A stretch of DNA of 64,000 nucleotides from Polaribacter sp. L3A8 (GCF_009796785.1 NZ_CP047026.1:4074501-4138500), one strand, 5' to 3'; counted from the stretch's first letter, positions 1 through 6,861 are shown. Translations and numbers: made by a program. Notes: generated from the letters alone by a model not told the origin.

Positions 1-26
1 GTAATCTTTTAAATTTCGATTATTGG

Positions 27-870
27 TTAAGCGGTTAACTTTTTCATTCTAATAAGATGTTCATCTGCATTCCATTTTTCCATTGGTGTTATACGTCCTA
101 ACAAGCCGTGAAGTCTTCTATTATTATAAAATTTCACGAAGCGTTTTAGTATTTGCTCTATTTCTCCAAAATATTGGTAGTCCCACCTATTAAAGACTTC
201 TTTTTTCAATATTCCATGATAGGCTTCTATATGTGCATTCTCTTCTGGGGTTGCTACGTGTGTAAATTCTTGTTGCACTCCAATGAGACCTAAATATTCA
301 CGTACTTTTTTTGCTATAAACTGGCTTCCATTATCACTTCTAATGACCACGTTTTGAGGGTAGTCATAATTTTCAAACAACTCAGAAAGTAGCGCTATAA
401 CGTGATTTTGTTTAATAGTAAAAGAAAAATAGTCTTTTACTATTCTTCGAGTGTGAACGTCAATAACTGATAGTAAATAAGCATTCTTTCCTACACTTGG
501 TATCCAAACCATCTTTATATCCATCTCCAGGCATTCTAAAGGTCTAGAAGTTTGCACCTTTCTAAACTTTACAAACTTGCGTCCAGAACCACTTCTATCT
601 ATCCTATTATCAAGTTTCAACAAGCCTTCTTCCTTCATAATTCTATACAACTTTTTATGATTGATAGTGTAACCATCTCTAGTTAAATAGCTGGTCATTA
701 ATCGATAACCACAATCTATAAACTCGTGCTTTAAAATCTTTTATAGACACAACTACAGCGTCTTGTAATACAAAACCTTTAGTCTTGTGGAAAGTCTCTT
801 TAGATGGCTTATTTCCTTTTTTACCGCCACTAGGTTCTCTATAATAGCTACTCGATACAATACCAACCAT
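27..870 (-). pseudogene. IS3-family OrfB transposase, broken by a 2-bp deletion
   Basis: This is the rve/DDE catalytic subunit of the IS3 transposase. The reading frame is in two pieces, 679-870 (first 44 normal residues, then missense) and 27-698 (223 residues that start at an internal Met and contain the catalytic core). Copy 2 has one continuous 281-residue frame. The break coincides with a missing CT at about 738-740. DDE landmarks are still visible in the larger piece: EMDIKMVW, RSDNGSQF and PEENAHIEAY. Without a compensating frameshift this copy cannot make a full OrfAB product, although copy 2 could act on it in trans. Confidence 0.88.
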
Positions 871-920
871 CTTTATAATCTTAGCCTTAGAGATTTTATG
901 TTTGTTATAAATAGTGTCTA

Positions 921-1232
921 CTAGATCTTTCTTGGATCGGACGTCCCAAACTTTTTTTTTAAAAGCTCACGTTGCACTTCAAGCTCGATTTCTCTATCAC
1001 TCAGCAATTTTCGTAACACTCGATTCTCTTCTTCAGCTGCTTTAAGTTCTTTACTTTTAGTGTCATAGGTAACTTTTAAACCTGCTTCTCCTTTGTGCTC
1101 AAACTTCTTTTTCCAACTATAGAAAGTGCCAGTACTTACGCTGTATTTTCGGCAGGCCTCAACGATACCTATTTCTTCGGAAACAGATAGTATTTCTAAC
1201 TTCTGTTCTAAAGTCCATTTCTTGTATTTCAT
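921..1232 (-). CDS. IS3-family OrfA (helix-turn-helix subunit)
   Basis: This 103-residue protein is identical to OrfA of copy 2. The N-terminal half is a transposase_8 type helix-turn-helix (EQKLEILSVSEE, then CRKYSVSTGTFYSWKKKFE). The C-terminal half is a heptad-rich coiled coil used for multimerisation in IS3 elements (ELKAAEEENRVLRKLLSDRE). A run of A on the coding strand near the end is the usual -1 frameshift site that fuses OrfA to OrfB. Here the fused product would be truncated because orfB is broken. Confidence 0.88.
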   Translation of the reverse strand: MKYKKWTLEQKLEILSVSEEIGIVEACRKYSVSTGTFYSWKKKFEHKGEAGLKVTYDTKSKELKAAEEENRVLRKLLSDREIELEVQRELLKKKFGTSDPRKI

Positions 1233-1276
1233 ATCTCAAATATATTAGTTTTGAAATTTAAAATATCACTCCGAAC

Positions 1277-1756
1277 TTATTGGGGGCTAAAATAAAAACC
1301 AGTAATAGCTAATTCAGATTTTGTACTTTTTAAAACACTTGTTATTGTATTTAATGATTTTGAATATCTTCCAAGTTTAAAGATTCGTAATAATCTGAAA
1401 AGTCTCAATATTCTTAAAATTCTCAAGTCAAAAGGAAATATCAAAGGTAGATAAAAAGGTAAAATTGCTAATAAATCAATTAAGCCAAGAGTTGAAAATC
1501 CAAATTTCAGCCTTTTCTTAAAAGAATTTCCTTTGTAGGATTTTTCCAAATCAGAAGTCCATAACCTTAATAAATATTCAATCGAGAAAATAATTACAGA
1601 AATTAGTTCAAAATAATAAAAAAAATCAGAGAATGATACTTTTAATTCTCGGTATGATTCCAATATTAAAGTAATAACATTTAAAATAATTAATCCGTAA
1701 ATGAATTTAACAAATCTTGAATTTTTATTTATGAATTCATAAATTCTCTTTTTCAT
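1277..1756 (-). pseudogene. voltage-gated ion channel, truncated after the voltage sensor by IS3
   Basis: Native coding sequence runs from 1756 to about 1290. The last five residues (YFSPQ) come from the IS3 end. Four hydrophobic segments fit S1-S4 of a voltage-sensor domain. S4, at residues 111-131, shows arginines at every third position (LRILRILRLFRLLRIFKLGR). The frame is lost right after SELAITGF, where S5 and the pore helix with its selectivity filter should follow, so no pore can form. The intact family is the bacterial Kv-type ion_trans protein of about 250-290 residues. The rest of the gene may lie on the far side of the IS, outside the window. An IS30 element sits 27 bp upstream of the start codon, so native transcription is probably also lost. 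Confidence 0.82.
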
Positions 1757-1783
1757 ATTATTTTTCTTCTTGGCTCAACTTGG

Positions 1784-2878
1784 ATTCAATGTTGTAACGC
1801 AACAAAACGTTTATGTTTTTTGATGTTACTAAGCTACAAATTTAAGTTCTAAATCCATCATTTCTTTAGGTGTTTTATAACCAATAATTTTTCGAGGTCT
1901 GTTGTTCAATTTTTCTTGAATAATTAGGAGTTGATTAATGTCAATTTCATTAAAATTAGTTCCCTTTGGCAGATACCTTCTAATGAGTCCGTTCGTATTT
2001 TCATTTGTTCCTCTTTCCCAGGAAGAATAGGGGTGAGCAAAGTATATTTTCATTCCCGTATTTTGAGTAATTTTTTCGTGTCTAGCCATTTCAATTCCGT
2101 TGTCGTAAGTCATTGTTTTTTTATAAATAGGATTTAATTTGTTTAATATTTTAGAAAACTCATTGGCTACTTCACCTGCTTTTTTGGACTCTAATTTTAC
2201 AATTAAAGTAAATCTAGTTTTGCGTTCTACTATAGTTCCAATAGCGCTTTTATGGTTCTTTCCAATGACTAAATCACCTTCCCAATGTCCGACTTCATTT
2301 CTAAGTTCAATATGCTGTGGTCTATTGTCAATACTTACTTGGTTTATTATTTTAGATCCGCCACCACGTCTTTTTTTAGGGGTTCTACGTCTTGTTTTTT
2401 TACGTACTAATAGTTTGATTAATTTTTTGTTTAAACGTGCTTGTGGTCTTGTGTAAATATGTCTATAAATAGCTTCGTGAGAAATAGACATTATTGGATC
2501 ATTAGGATACAGCTCTTTGAGTCTTCCTGAAATTTGTTCAGGTGTCCAGTTTGACAAAAGGCCTCTATAGACAAAAAATTTAAGTAGAGAATATGTACTT
2601 ATTTTATCTAAGTTTCTTTTGTTTAAATAATCTTCTTTAACACACCAATGAGCAAGTTCAGCATCGTAATTATCTTCCTTTTTCTGCACCCATTTATTCA
2701 CTTCTCTTGTAATTGTTGAGGGTGCTCTTTTTAGTTTTTTAGCGATGTATGATTTTGACTTTTTTTCTATTAAAAGTGTCTGAATAATCACTCTTTCTTT
2801 TAAAGTTAATCTTCTATGTTTTTTTAATTCCATTTTACAAATCTATTAATTTAGATTTGTTGCGTTAAGTTATTGAAT
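1784..2878 (-). mobile_element. IS30-family insertion sequence with inverted repeats and GG target duplication
   Basis: The element is 1,095 bp long. The left terminus reads ATTCAATGTTGTAACGCAAC. The complement of the right terminus reads ATTCAATAACTTAACGCAAC. These form imperfect terminal inverted repeats sharing ATTCAAT and TAACGCAACAAA. Immediately outside, GG is present on both sides (1782-1783 and 2879-2880), a 2-bp target duplication typical of IS30. It contains a single transposase gene and looks intact. It separates the channel gene from its upstream region. Confidence 0.85.
1829..2833 (-). CDS. IS30-family transposase
   Basis: This DDE transposase has 334 residues, the normal length for the family. 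The N-terminal helix-turn-helix is at residues 8-45 (LTLKERVIIQTLLIEKKSKS, then SYIAKKLKRAPSTITREV). The rve catalytic core follows, with candidate acidic residues D187 (WEGDLVIG), D244 (TYDNGIEMA) and E278 in GTNENTNGLIRRYLPKGTNF, the IS30 signature. The basic stretch at residues 140-160 is usual. The frame is complete, so the element may be active. Confidence 0.93.
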   Translation of the reverse strand: MELKKHRRLTLKERVIIQTLLIEKKSKSYIAKKLKRAPSTITREVNKWVQKKEDNYDAELAHWCVKEDYLNKRNLDKISTYSLLKFFVYRGLLSNWTPEQISGRLKELYPNDPIMSISHEAIYRHIYTRPQARLNKKLIKLLVRKKTRRRTPKKRRGGGSKIINQVSIDNRPQHIELRNEVGHWEGDLVIGKNHKSAIGTIVERKTRFTLIVKLESKKAGEVANEFSKILNKLNPIYKKTMTYDNGIEMARHEKITQNTGMKIYFAHPYSSWERGTNENTNGLIRRYLPKGTNFNEIDINQLLIIQEKLNNRPRKIIGYKTPKEMMDLELKFVA

Positions 2879-2899
2879 GGAGGCAATTCCTCTTAACTT

Positions 2900-3025
2900 T
2901 TGCACAACGGTTTTGTATAAGAATAGTGCGGTTTTGTATGCGAGGATTTTCCGCAGGAAAATCAGACGTAACAAAAGTGCACGGACTCTTGATTAAGCAC
3001 TAAACTAAGCATTATTTTTATACGG
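2900..3025. repeat. structured cassette-like repeat, copy A (split by IS110; remainder at 4328-4339)
   Basis: This is a roughly 130-bp element similar to copy B at 4852-4990. Both begin TTGCACAACG. Both share a central perfect hairpin around GATTTTCC-GCA-GGAAAATC (2945-2963 here) flanked by complementary arms (TTTTGT with ACAAAA). Both end in a TTAAGC block, a T-rich tract and an ACGG motif. Copy A stops at TATACGG (3025). Its expected TGTTG-containing terminus is found on the other side of the IS110 element at 4328-4339, so the IS has split it. It lies between the channel gene and the immunity gene. Confidence 0.75.
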
Positions 3026-3081
3026 CTTAAGTTAGCATTTTATAATAAAAGACTAAATTTAAGTATATAATCAGAAAGAAT

Positions 3082-3220
3082 AAAAGAGAGAATTAAGGTT
3101 AATTTATACGGTGAAGCTTAGACTTCGACAACATTGGTAATCCTCTCTCTTTTCTACTAAAATCACGTTCAGTTCTGTGAGACCTAGATCTCGTTTTCAA
3201 GTTGTTGTGAGTAAAAGTAG
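3082..3220 (+). ncRNA. candidate IS110 bridge RNA (two guide-bearing stem-loops)
   Basis: Stem-loop 1 is closed by a perfect 10-bp stem (3082-3091 with 3144-3153) plus ATTA/TAAT (3092-3095 with 3138-3141). It has an inner GAAG/CTTC hairpin with loop CTTAGA (3113-3126). Its left internal-loop strand contains TTTATACGG (3103-3111), identical to the left flank at 3017-3025. Its right strand contains ACAACA (3128-3133), the complement of TGTTGT at 4328-4333. Stem-loop 2 is closed by CTACT/AGTAG (3154-3158 with 3216-3220) and CAC/GTG, with an inner GAGA/TCTC hairpin and loop CCTAGA (3179-3192). Its left strand contains TCAGTTCT (3169-3176), identical to the right end of the element at 4319-4326, including the CT core. 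This layout matches target- and donor-binding loops of the known IS110 bridge RNA. I could not identify a convincing right donor guide. Confidence 0.68.
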
Positions 3221-3245
3221 GTTATTCTTTCATAAATCAGTTCTT

Positions 3246-4214
3246 ATGAATAAATATAAGGAAATTTTTGGAGTTGACATCAGTAAAGACGTTTTTGATG
3301 TTTATGGAAGTACAAGTGGTCATGATCAGTTTAAAAATGATGAATTAGGGTTTAAAATATTCTTAAAAAATCTCCCTAAAAACTCATTAGTAATTATGGA
3401 AGCAACGGGTTATTACCATTACAGGTTAGCTCAGTTTTTATACAAACAAAGCATTTTTGTATCTATTGTAAATCCTTTATCTGTAAAGCGTTTTATCCAA
3501 ATGAAATTGTCTAAAGTAAAGACGGATAAAAGTGATGCAAAGGCTATCTGTGAATATGGAGGCATCAATGAAGTTCCATTGTATACTGCTCTTACCAATG
3601 TTCAGAGTGAGTGCTTACAGTTGTTTAGATTATTAGATAGTGATATTAAAAAACGCACAGCGGTAAAGAATAAAATTCACGGAGAAGAAGTTTTAGGGAT
3701 TCCCTCTAAGTGGGTTTATGGTTCTTTAAAACGGACTAAAAAACATTTAGATAAAGAGATTTTAGGAATCGAAACAAAAGTACTTTCGTTAGTAAAACAA
3801 GACCAGCAAGCACAATTAACATTACTAACTAGTATTCCAGGGATAGGTTTGAAAACGGCATTGTTTTTAATCGTAATTACTGATGGGTTTAGGAAGTTTG
3901 AAACGGCTTCACAATTATGTAGTTATGTAGGGATCACTCCAACGATAAGAGTGTCTGGAAGTAGTGTACGTGGAAGAAGTAGAATAAGTAAGGTTGGAAA
4001 TAGGAAACTACGAAACCTCTTGTTTCTCTGTGCTTTTACAGCTTGTAAACATAATAAAGGATGTCGTGAGATTTATGAGCGAATTGTTAACAAGGGTAAG
4101 AGTAAGAAATTGGCTTTAATAGCGGTTTCAAATAAATTGATAAAACAGAGTTTTGCTATCGCAAAATCAGGTTTACCATATGACGAAACGTACGTTTCTG
4201 TTTTATCAAAATAA
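3246..4214 (+). CDS. IS110-family transposase/recombinase (DEDD)
   Basis: The recombinase has 322 residues from the ATG at 3246. An in-frame upstream extension lies inside the predicted bridge RNA and is not used as start. The N-terminal RuvC-like DEDD domain has D11 (GVDISKDVFDVY), E52 (MEATGYYHY), and D94/D97 (VKTDKSDAKA). The C-terminal transposase_20 domain carries a helix-hairpin-helix-like SIPGIGLKTA and the serine-rich RVSGSSVRGRSRISKVGN segment, where the catalytic serine is expected. The frame is complete and the element looks functional. Known relatives act with a bridge RNA from the same element that specifies donor and target DNA. Confidence 0.93.
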   Translation: MNKYKEIFGVDISKDVFDVYGSTSGHDQFKNDELGFKIFLKNLPKNSLVIMEATGYYHYRLAQFLYKQSIFVSIVNPLSVKRFIQMKLSKVKTDKSDAKAICEYGGINEVPLYTALTNVQSECLQLFRLLDSDIKKRTAVKNKIHGEEVLGIPSKWVYGSLKRTKKHLDKEILGIETKVLSLVKQDQQAQLTLLTSIPGIGLKTALFLIVITDGFRKFETASQLCSYVGITPTIRVSGSSVRGRSRISKVGNRKLRNLLFLCAFTACKHNKGCREIYERIVNKGKSKKLALIAVSNKLIKQSFAIAKSGLPYDETYVSVLSK

Positions 4215-4342
4215 ATAGTAATTACATAAAAAATAAAAGCTCAAAATACTAATTGATAGAATTATGAGCCTATAATAATAGTGCGTAAATTTAATGAAGA
4301 AAAGAGTTGTTTTTTAGCTCAGTTCTTTGTTGTGCAACGTAT

Positions 4343-4849
4343 TTATTTTTCAGGATACTTCTCGTATGCTTTTTTATCAATTTCAGACTCCGAAAGTCCT
4401 TTTGCTCTTAATTCTCCGCAAAAAGTAGCTCTTAATCCAGCTAAATCATCAAACGGATTAGTATTCAGTATTGATTGATGTTCTTTCTTTTCCTTTTCTT
4501 TCCATTCCGTATTTAAAAGTCCGAGTAATTCTTCCTGTTTCTCAAACATTATTCGTCTACAATCTTTTTCCTCAATTCTATTTTTTAATTCGTAATCACA
4601 AGCCATAGAAAAAGTCACAGAAGCAAATATCCAATATAATAAATCGTTTAAGTCAGAAGTCATTTTTCTTTCATATTCGCTTCCTCGTTCCGAAATCACA
4701 TAATTATAAAGTCCTAAATTATCAACTTCAATATTCGGTGTAGCATCTCCGATTGGTGAGCTAAAAGTCGGAAGTAAATAAGTTGGCGCATTTATCTTTT
4801 CTGCCAATTGATTTACTATATTTTGTATTTCAGTTACGGTTTTTGTCAT
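4343..4849 (-). CDS. Imm63-like immunity protein
   Basis: The protein has 168 residues from the ATG at 4849. A longer frame reaching 4966 only translates the upstream structured repeat, so I reject that start. The core (YNYVISERGSEYERKMTSDL, then NDLLYWIFASVTFSMACDYE, then CRRIMFEKQEELLGLLN) matches my recollection of the Imm63 polymorphic-toxin immunity family. It is followed by a charged tail ending in YPEK. It lies between repeat A (4 nt after its stop) and repeat B (3 nt before its start), with no room for an ordinary promoter. No cognate toxin is visible in the window, so it is an orphan immunity gene here. Confidence 0.75.
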   Translation of the reverse strand: MTKTVTEIQNIVNQLAEKINAPTYLLPTFSSPIGDATPNIEVDNLGLYNYVISERGSEYERKMTSDLNDLLYWIFASVTFSMACDYELKNRIEEKDCRRIMFEKQEELLGLLNTEWKEKEKKEHQSILNTNPFDDLAGLRATFCGELRAKGLSESEIDKKAYEKYPEK

Positions 4850-4851
4850 AT

Positions 4852-4990
4852 GTTGCACAACGTGTTTGTGTAATGAAAGTTGCGATTTATGTGAACGGCT
4901 ATTTTCCGCAGGAAAATTGAAGTGAGCAAAAATGCAACAAACTTTGGTTAAGCTAAAATTAAGCAATTTTTTTCACACGGTGTTGGCAAA
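4852..4990. repeat. structured cassette-like repeat, copy B
   Basis: This is a complete copy of about 139 bp. It starts GTTGCACAACG, passes through a perfect ATTTTCC-GCA-GGAAAAT hairpin (4910-4926) with longer imperfect outer arms (AAAGTTGC with GCAAC and ACTTT), and ends CACACGGTGTTGGCAA. Block order and spacing match copy A. Its edges abut genes on both sides: 3 nt from the Imm63 start and 6 nt from the stop of the lipoprotein gene. Related repeats are plausible elsewhere in the genome, but none can be seen in this window. Confidence 0.75.
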
Positions 4991-4996
4991 TCGTTT

Positions 4997-5335
4997 TTAT
5001 TCCTTAATTAATGAGAAACTCAATTTTTCGTACTTTTCTTGATTTTCATTTGCATCTATTTGGTATGTGTAATTTCCACCACCACTAATAATGTCTTCAA
5101 ATCCTGTTGAATAGGGTAGTATTGTATATGTTTTTCCTTCAATTTCTAATTCAATATGTGGAAATAATTGTGCTTTTTCAAATGTTATATATTCAGTTAT
5201 TTGTCCAGAATTTAAATTTTCAATATTTATATTTCCGTTTTCAGTTGAAGCTATAATTTCAGCATTTTTAAAATTAAATTGGCTAATATTTGATACTCGA
5301 ATATTTAGTTCAGACATATCATTATCATCATGTTT
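4997..5335 (-). pseudogene. small lipoprotein missing its signal peptide (cut by IS3 copy 2)
   Basis: From the first available ATG (5317) the product is 106 residues, beginning MSELNIRVSNISQFNF and ending in a beta-rich domain (NYTYQIDANENQEKYEKLSF). The frame stays open upstream of this ATG up to the IS3 end and reads H-D-D-N-D. That is the acidic tether that usually follows a flavobacterial lipobox cysteine. The signal peptide and Cys were therefore probably removed by the insertion at 5336. I do not know the function. Similar small lipoproteins of this type are common in the family. Confidence 0.65.
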
Positions 5336-5380
5336 TGACCCCTATAAAACAAGAGTAATCTTTTAAATTTCGATTATTGG

Positions 5381-6226
5381 TTAAGCGGTTAACTTTTTCA
5401 TTCTAATAAGATGTTCATCTGCATTCCATTTTTCCATTGGTGTTATACGTCCTAACAAGCCGTGAAGTCTTCTATTATTATAAAATTTCACGAAGCGTTT
5501 TAGTATTTGCTCTATTTCTCCAAAATATTGGTAGTCCCACCTATTAAAGACTTCTTTTTTCAATATTCCATGATAGGCTTCTATATGTGCATTCTCTTCT
5601 GGGGTTGCTACGTGTGTAAATTCTTGTTGCACTCCAATGAGACCTAAATATTCACGTACTTTTTTTGCTATAAACTGGCTTCCATTATCACTTCTAATGA
5701 CCACGTTTTGAGGGTAGTCATAATTTTCAAACAACTCAGAAAGTAGCGCTATAACGTGATTTTGTTTAATAGTAAAAGAAAAATAGTCTTTTACTATTCT
5801 TCGAGTGTGAACGTCAATAACTGATAGTAAATAAGCATTCTTTCCTACACTTGGTATCCAAACCATCTTTATATCCATCTCCAGGCATTCTAAAGGTCTA
5901 GAAGTTTGCACCTTTCTAAACTTTACAAACTTGCGTCCAGAACCACTTCTATCTATCCTATTATCAAGTTTCAACAAGCCTTCTTCCTTCATAATTCTAT
6001 ACAACTTTTTATGATTGATAGTGTAACCATCTCTAGTTAAATAGCTGGTCATTAATCGATAACCACAATCTATAAACTCGTGCTTTAAAATCTCTTTTAT
6101 AGACACAACTACAGCGTCTTGTAATACAAAACCTTTAGTCTTGTGGAAAGTCTCTTTAGATGGCTTATTTCCTTTTTTACCGCCACTAGGTTCTCTATAA
6201 TAGCTACTCGATACAATACCAACCAT
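5381..6226 (-). CDS. IS3-family OrfB transposase (intact)
   Basis: The frame encodes 281 residues from the internal ATG at 6226 and stays open upstream into the orfA overlap (WDVRSKKDLVDTIYNKHKIS). The natural product is probably an OrfAB fusion made by -1 frameshifting. It has an HTH_21-like N-terminal part, then the rve core with EMDIKMVW (first Asp), VIRSDNGSQF (second Asp) and TPEENAHIEAYHG (Glu). The C-terminal FYNNRRLHGLLGRITPMEKW is the usual IS3 signature. Confidence 0.92.
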   Translation of the reverse strand: MVGIVSSSYYREPSGGKKGNKPSKETFHKTKGFVLQDAVVVSIKEILKHEFIDCGYRLMTSYLTRDGYTINHKKLYRIMKEEGLLKLDNRIDRSGSGRKFVKFRKVQTSRPLECLEMDIKMVWIPSVGKNAYLLSVIDVHTRRIVKDYFSFTIKQNHVIALLSELFENYDYPQNVVIRSDNGSQFIAKKVREYLGLIGVQQEFTHVATPEENAHIEAYHGILKKEVFNRWDYQYFGEIEQILKRFVKFYNNRRLHGLLGRITPMEKWNADEHLIRMKKLTA

Positions 6227-6276
6227 CTTTATAATCTTAGCCTTAGAGATTTTATGTTTGTTATAAATAGTGTCTA

Positions 6277-6588
6277 CTAGATCTTTCTTGGATCGGACGT
6301 CCCAAACTTTTTTTTTAAAAGCTCACGTTGCACTTCAAGCTCGATTTCTCTATCACTCAGCAATTTTCGTAACACTCGATTCTCTTCTTCAGCTGCTTTA
6401 AGTTCTTTACTTTTAGTGTCATAGGTAACTTTTAAACCTGCTTCTCCTTTGTGCTCAAACTTCTTTTTCCAACTATAGAAAGTGCCAGTACTTACGCTGT
6501 ATTTTCGGCAGGCCTCAACGATACCTATTTCTTCGGAAACAGATAGTATTTCTAACTTCTGTTCTAAAGTCCATTTCTTGTATTTCAT
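6277..6588 (-). CDS. IS3-family OrfA (helix-turn-helix subunit)
   Basis: This 103-residue DNA-binding subunit is identical to the copy at 921-1232. An N-terminal helix-turn-helix is followed by a coiled coil. Its frame ends KFGTSDPRKI at 6277, shortly after the A-run at 6308-6316. The orfB frame is -1 relative to it. In IS3 elements free OrfA usually represses transposition, while the fusion OrfAB is the transposase. Confidence 0.9.
   Translation of the reverse strand: MKYKKWTLEQKLEILSVSEEIGIVEACRKYSVSTGTFYSWKKKFEHKGEAGLKVTYDTKSKELKAAEEENRVLRKLLSDREIELEVQRELLKKKFGTSDPRKI
6308..6316 (-). other. programmed -1 frameshift site of IS3 copy 2
   Basis: Nine consecutive A followed by G on the coding strand lie inside the overlap of orfA and the open extension of orfB. 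The orfB frame is exactly -1 relative to orfA here. This is the standard A-type slippery arrangement in IS3 elements. Downstream stimulatory structure was not assessed. Confidence 0.65.
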
Positions 6589-6645
6589 ATCTCAAATATA
6601 TTAGTTTTGAAATTTAAAATATCACTCCGAACTTATTGGGGGCTA

Positions 6646-6698
6646 AAATAGCAGGAATCCAAACAAACTATTTAGAATGGTTAAATGCTAACTTTTAA
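6646..6698 (+). pseudogene. C-terminal coding remnant next to IS3 copy 2
   Basis: Directly beyond the IS3 end, the plus strand is open and reads AGIQTNYLEWLNANF before a stop at 6696-6698. It looks like the last codons of a gene whose body was lost through the IS insertion or a later deletion. It is too short for a family call. It shows that copy 2 is not simply inserted in the lipoprotein locus, because its two flanks belong to different genes. Confidence 0.3.
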
Positions 6699-6861
6699 AA
6701 GTAGTAATTTCTTAAATGAGTTTTAAGCACTATTTTGTTTACCAATTATAGATTCCTGCTTTCGCAGGAATGACAAAAATTAAACTTTCTCTACTCCAGT
6801 TGGTTTTCTAGATGCTTAAAAAGGTTGTTTTAATAATTCTTCTATAGAAAAACTTAAGATC
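6699..6861. repeat. intergenic stretch with a short palindromic repeat
   Basis: There is no coding signal. Positions 6751-6774 hold ATTCCTGC-TT-TCGCAGGAAT, a palindrome followed by GAC, of the kind scattered between genes in this lineage. The remainder is AT-rich without recognisable features. Confidence 0.45.

Larger units (their letters stand above)
1..1289 (-). mobile_element. IS3-family insertion sequence, copy 1 (one end outside the window)
   Basis: The element is nearly identical to the complete copy at 5336-6645 and lies in the same orientation. The transposase-distal end lies just outside the window: base 1 corresponds to base 5355 of copy 2. The other end, upstream of orfA, finishes at a GGGGGCTA terminus near 1289. 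The only difference noticed by eye is a missing CT dinucleotide near 738-740, which breaks orfB. The insertion has cut off the 3' end of the channel gene at 1290-1756. Near-identity implies recent transposition or gene conversion. Confidence 0.9.
3026..4326 (+). mobile_element. IS110-family element inserted in structured repeat A
   Basis: Boundaries are inferred from the repeat that the element interrupts: TATACGG on the left (to 3025) and TGTTGTGCAACG on the right (from 4328). A CT dinucleotide is present at both junctions (3026-3027 and 4325-4326), like the CT core used by IS110 recombinases. There are no terminal inverted repeats, as expected for the IS110 group. The element has about 220 bp of non-coding 5' leader, one transposase gene, and about 110 bp of 3' non-coding DNA containing a GCTCA/TGAGC hairpin near 4239-4269. 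Confidence 0.72.
5336..6645 (-). mobile_element. IS3-family insertion sequence, copy 2 (complete)
   Basis: The complete element is about 1.31 kb. The end downstream of orfB reads TGACCCCTATAAAACAAGAG (from 5336). The complement of the other end reads TAGCCCCCAATAAGTTCGGAG (to 6645). These align as imperfect inverted repeats around CCCC and GAGT. No clear target duplication was seen, because flanks at both ends are A/T runs. OrfA and an unbroken orfB are present, so this copy is the probable source of activity for both copies. Confidence 0.88.

Noticed and set aside
3177..3245. Extended N terminus of the IS110 transposase
   Set aside because: It lies in the predicted donor loop of the bridge RNA. 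The RuvC-like domain starts right after the ATG at 3246.
4850..4966. 39-residue N-terminal extension of the Imm63-like protein
   Set aside because: It is the translation of structured repeat B. The family-like sequence begins at the ATG at 4849.
4852..4990. Classical integron attC site
   Set aside because: The ends do not fit the RYYYAAC/GTTRRRY cores, and no integron integrase is in the window. It is kept only as an integron-like hypothesis.
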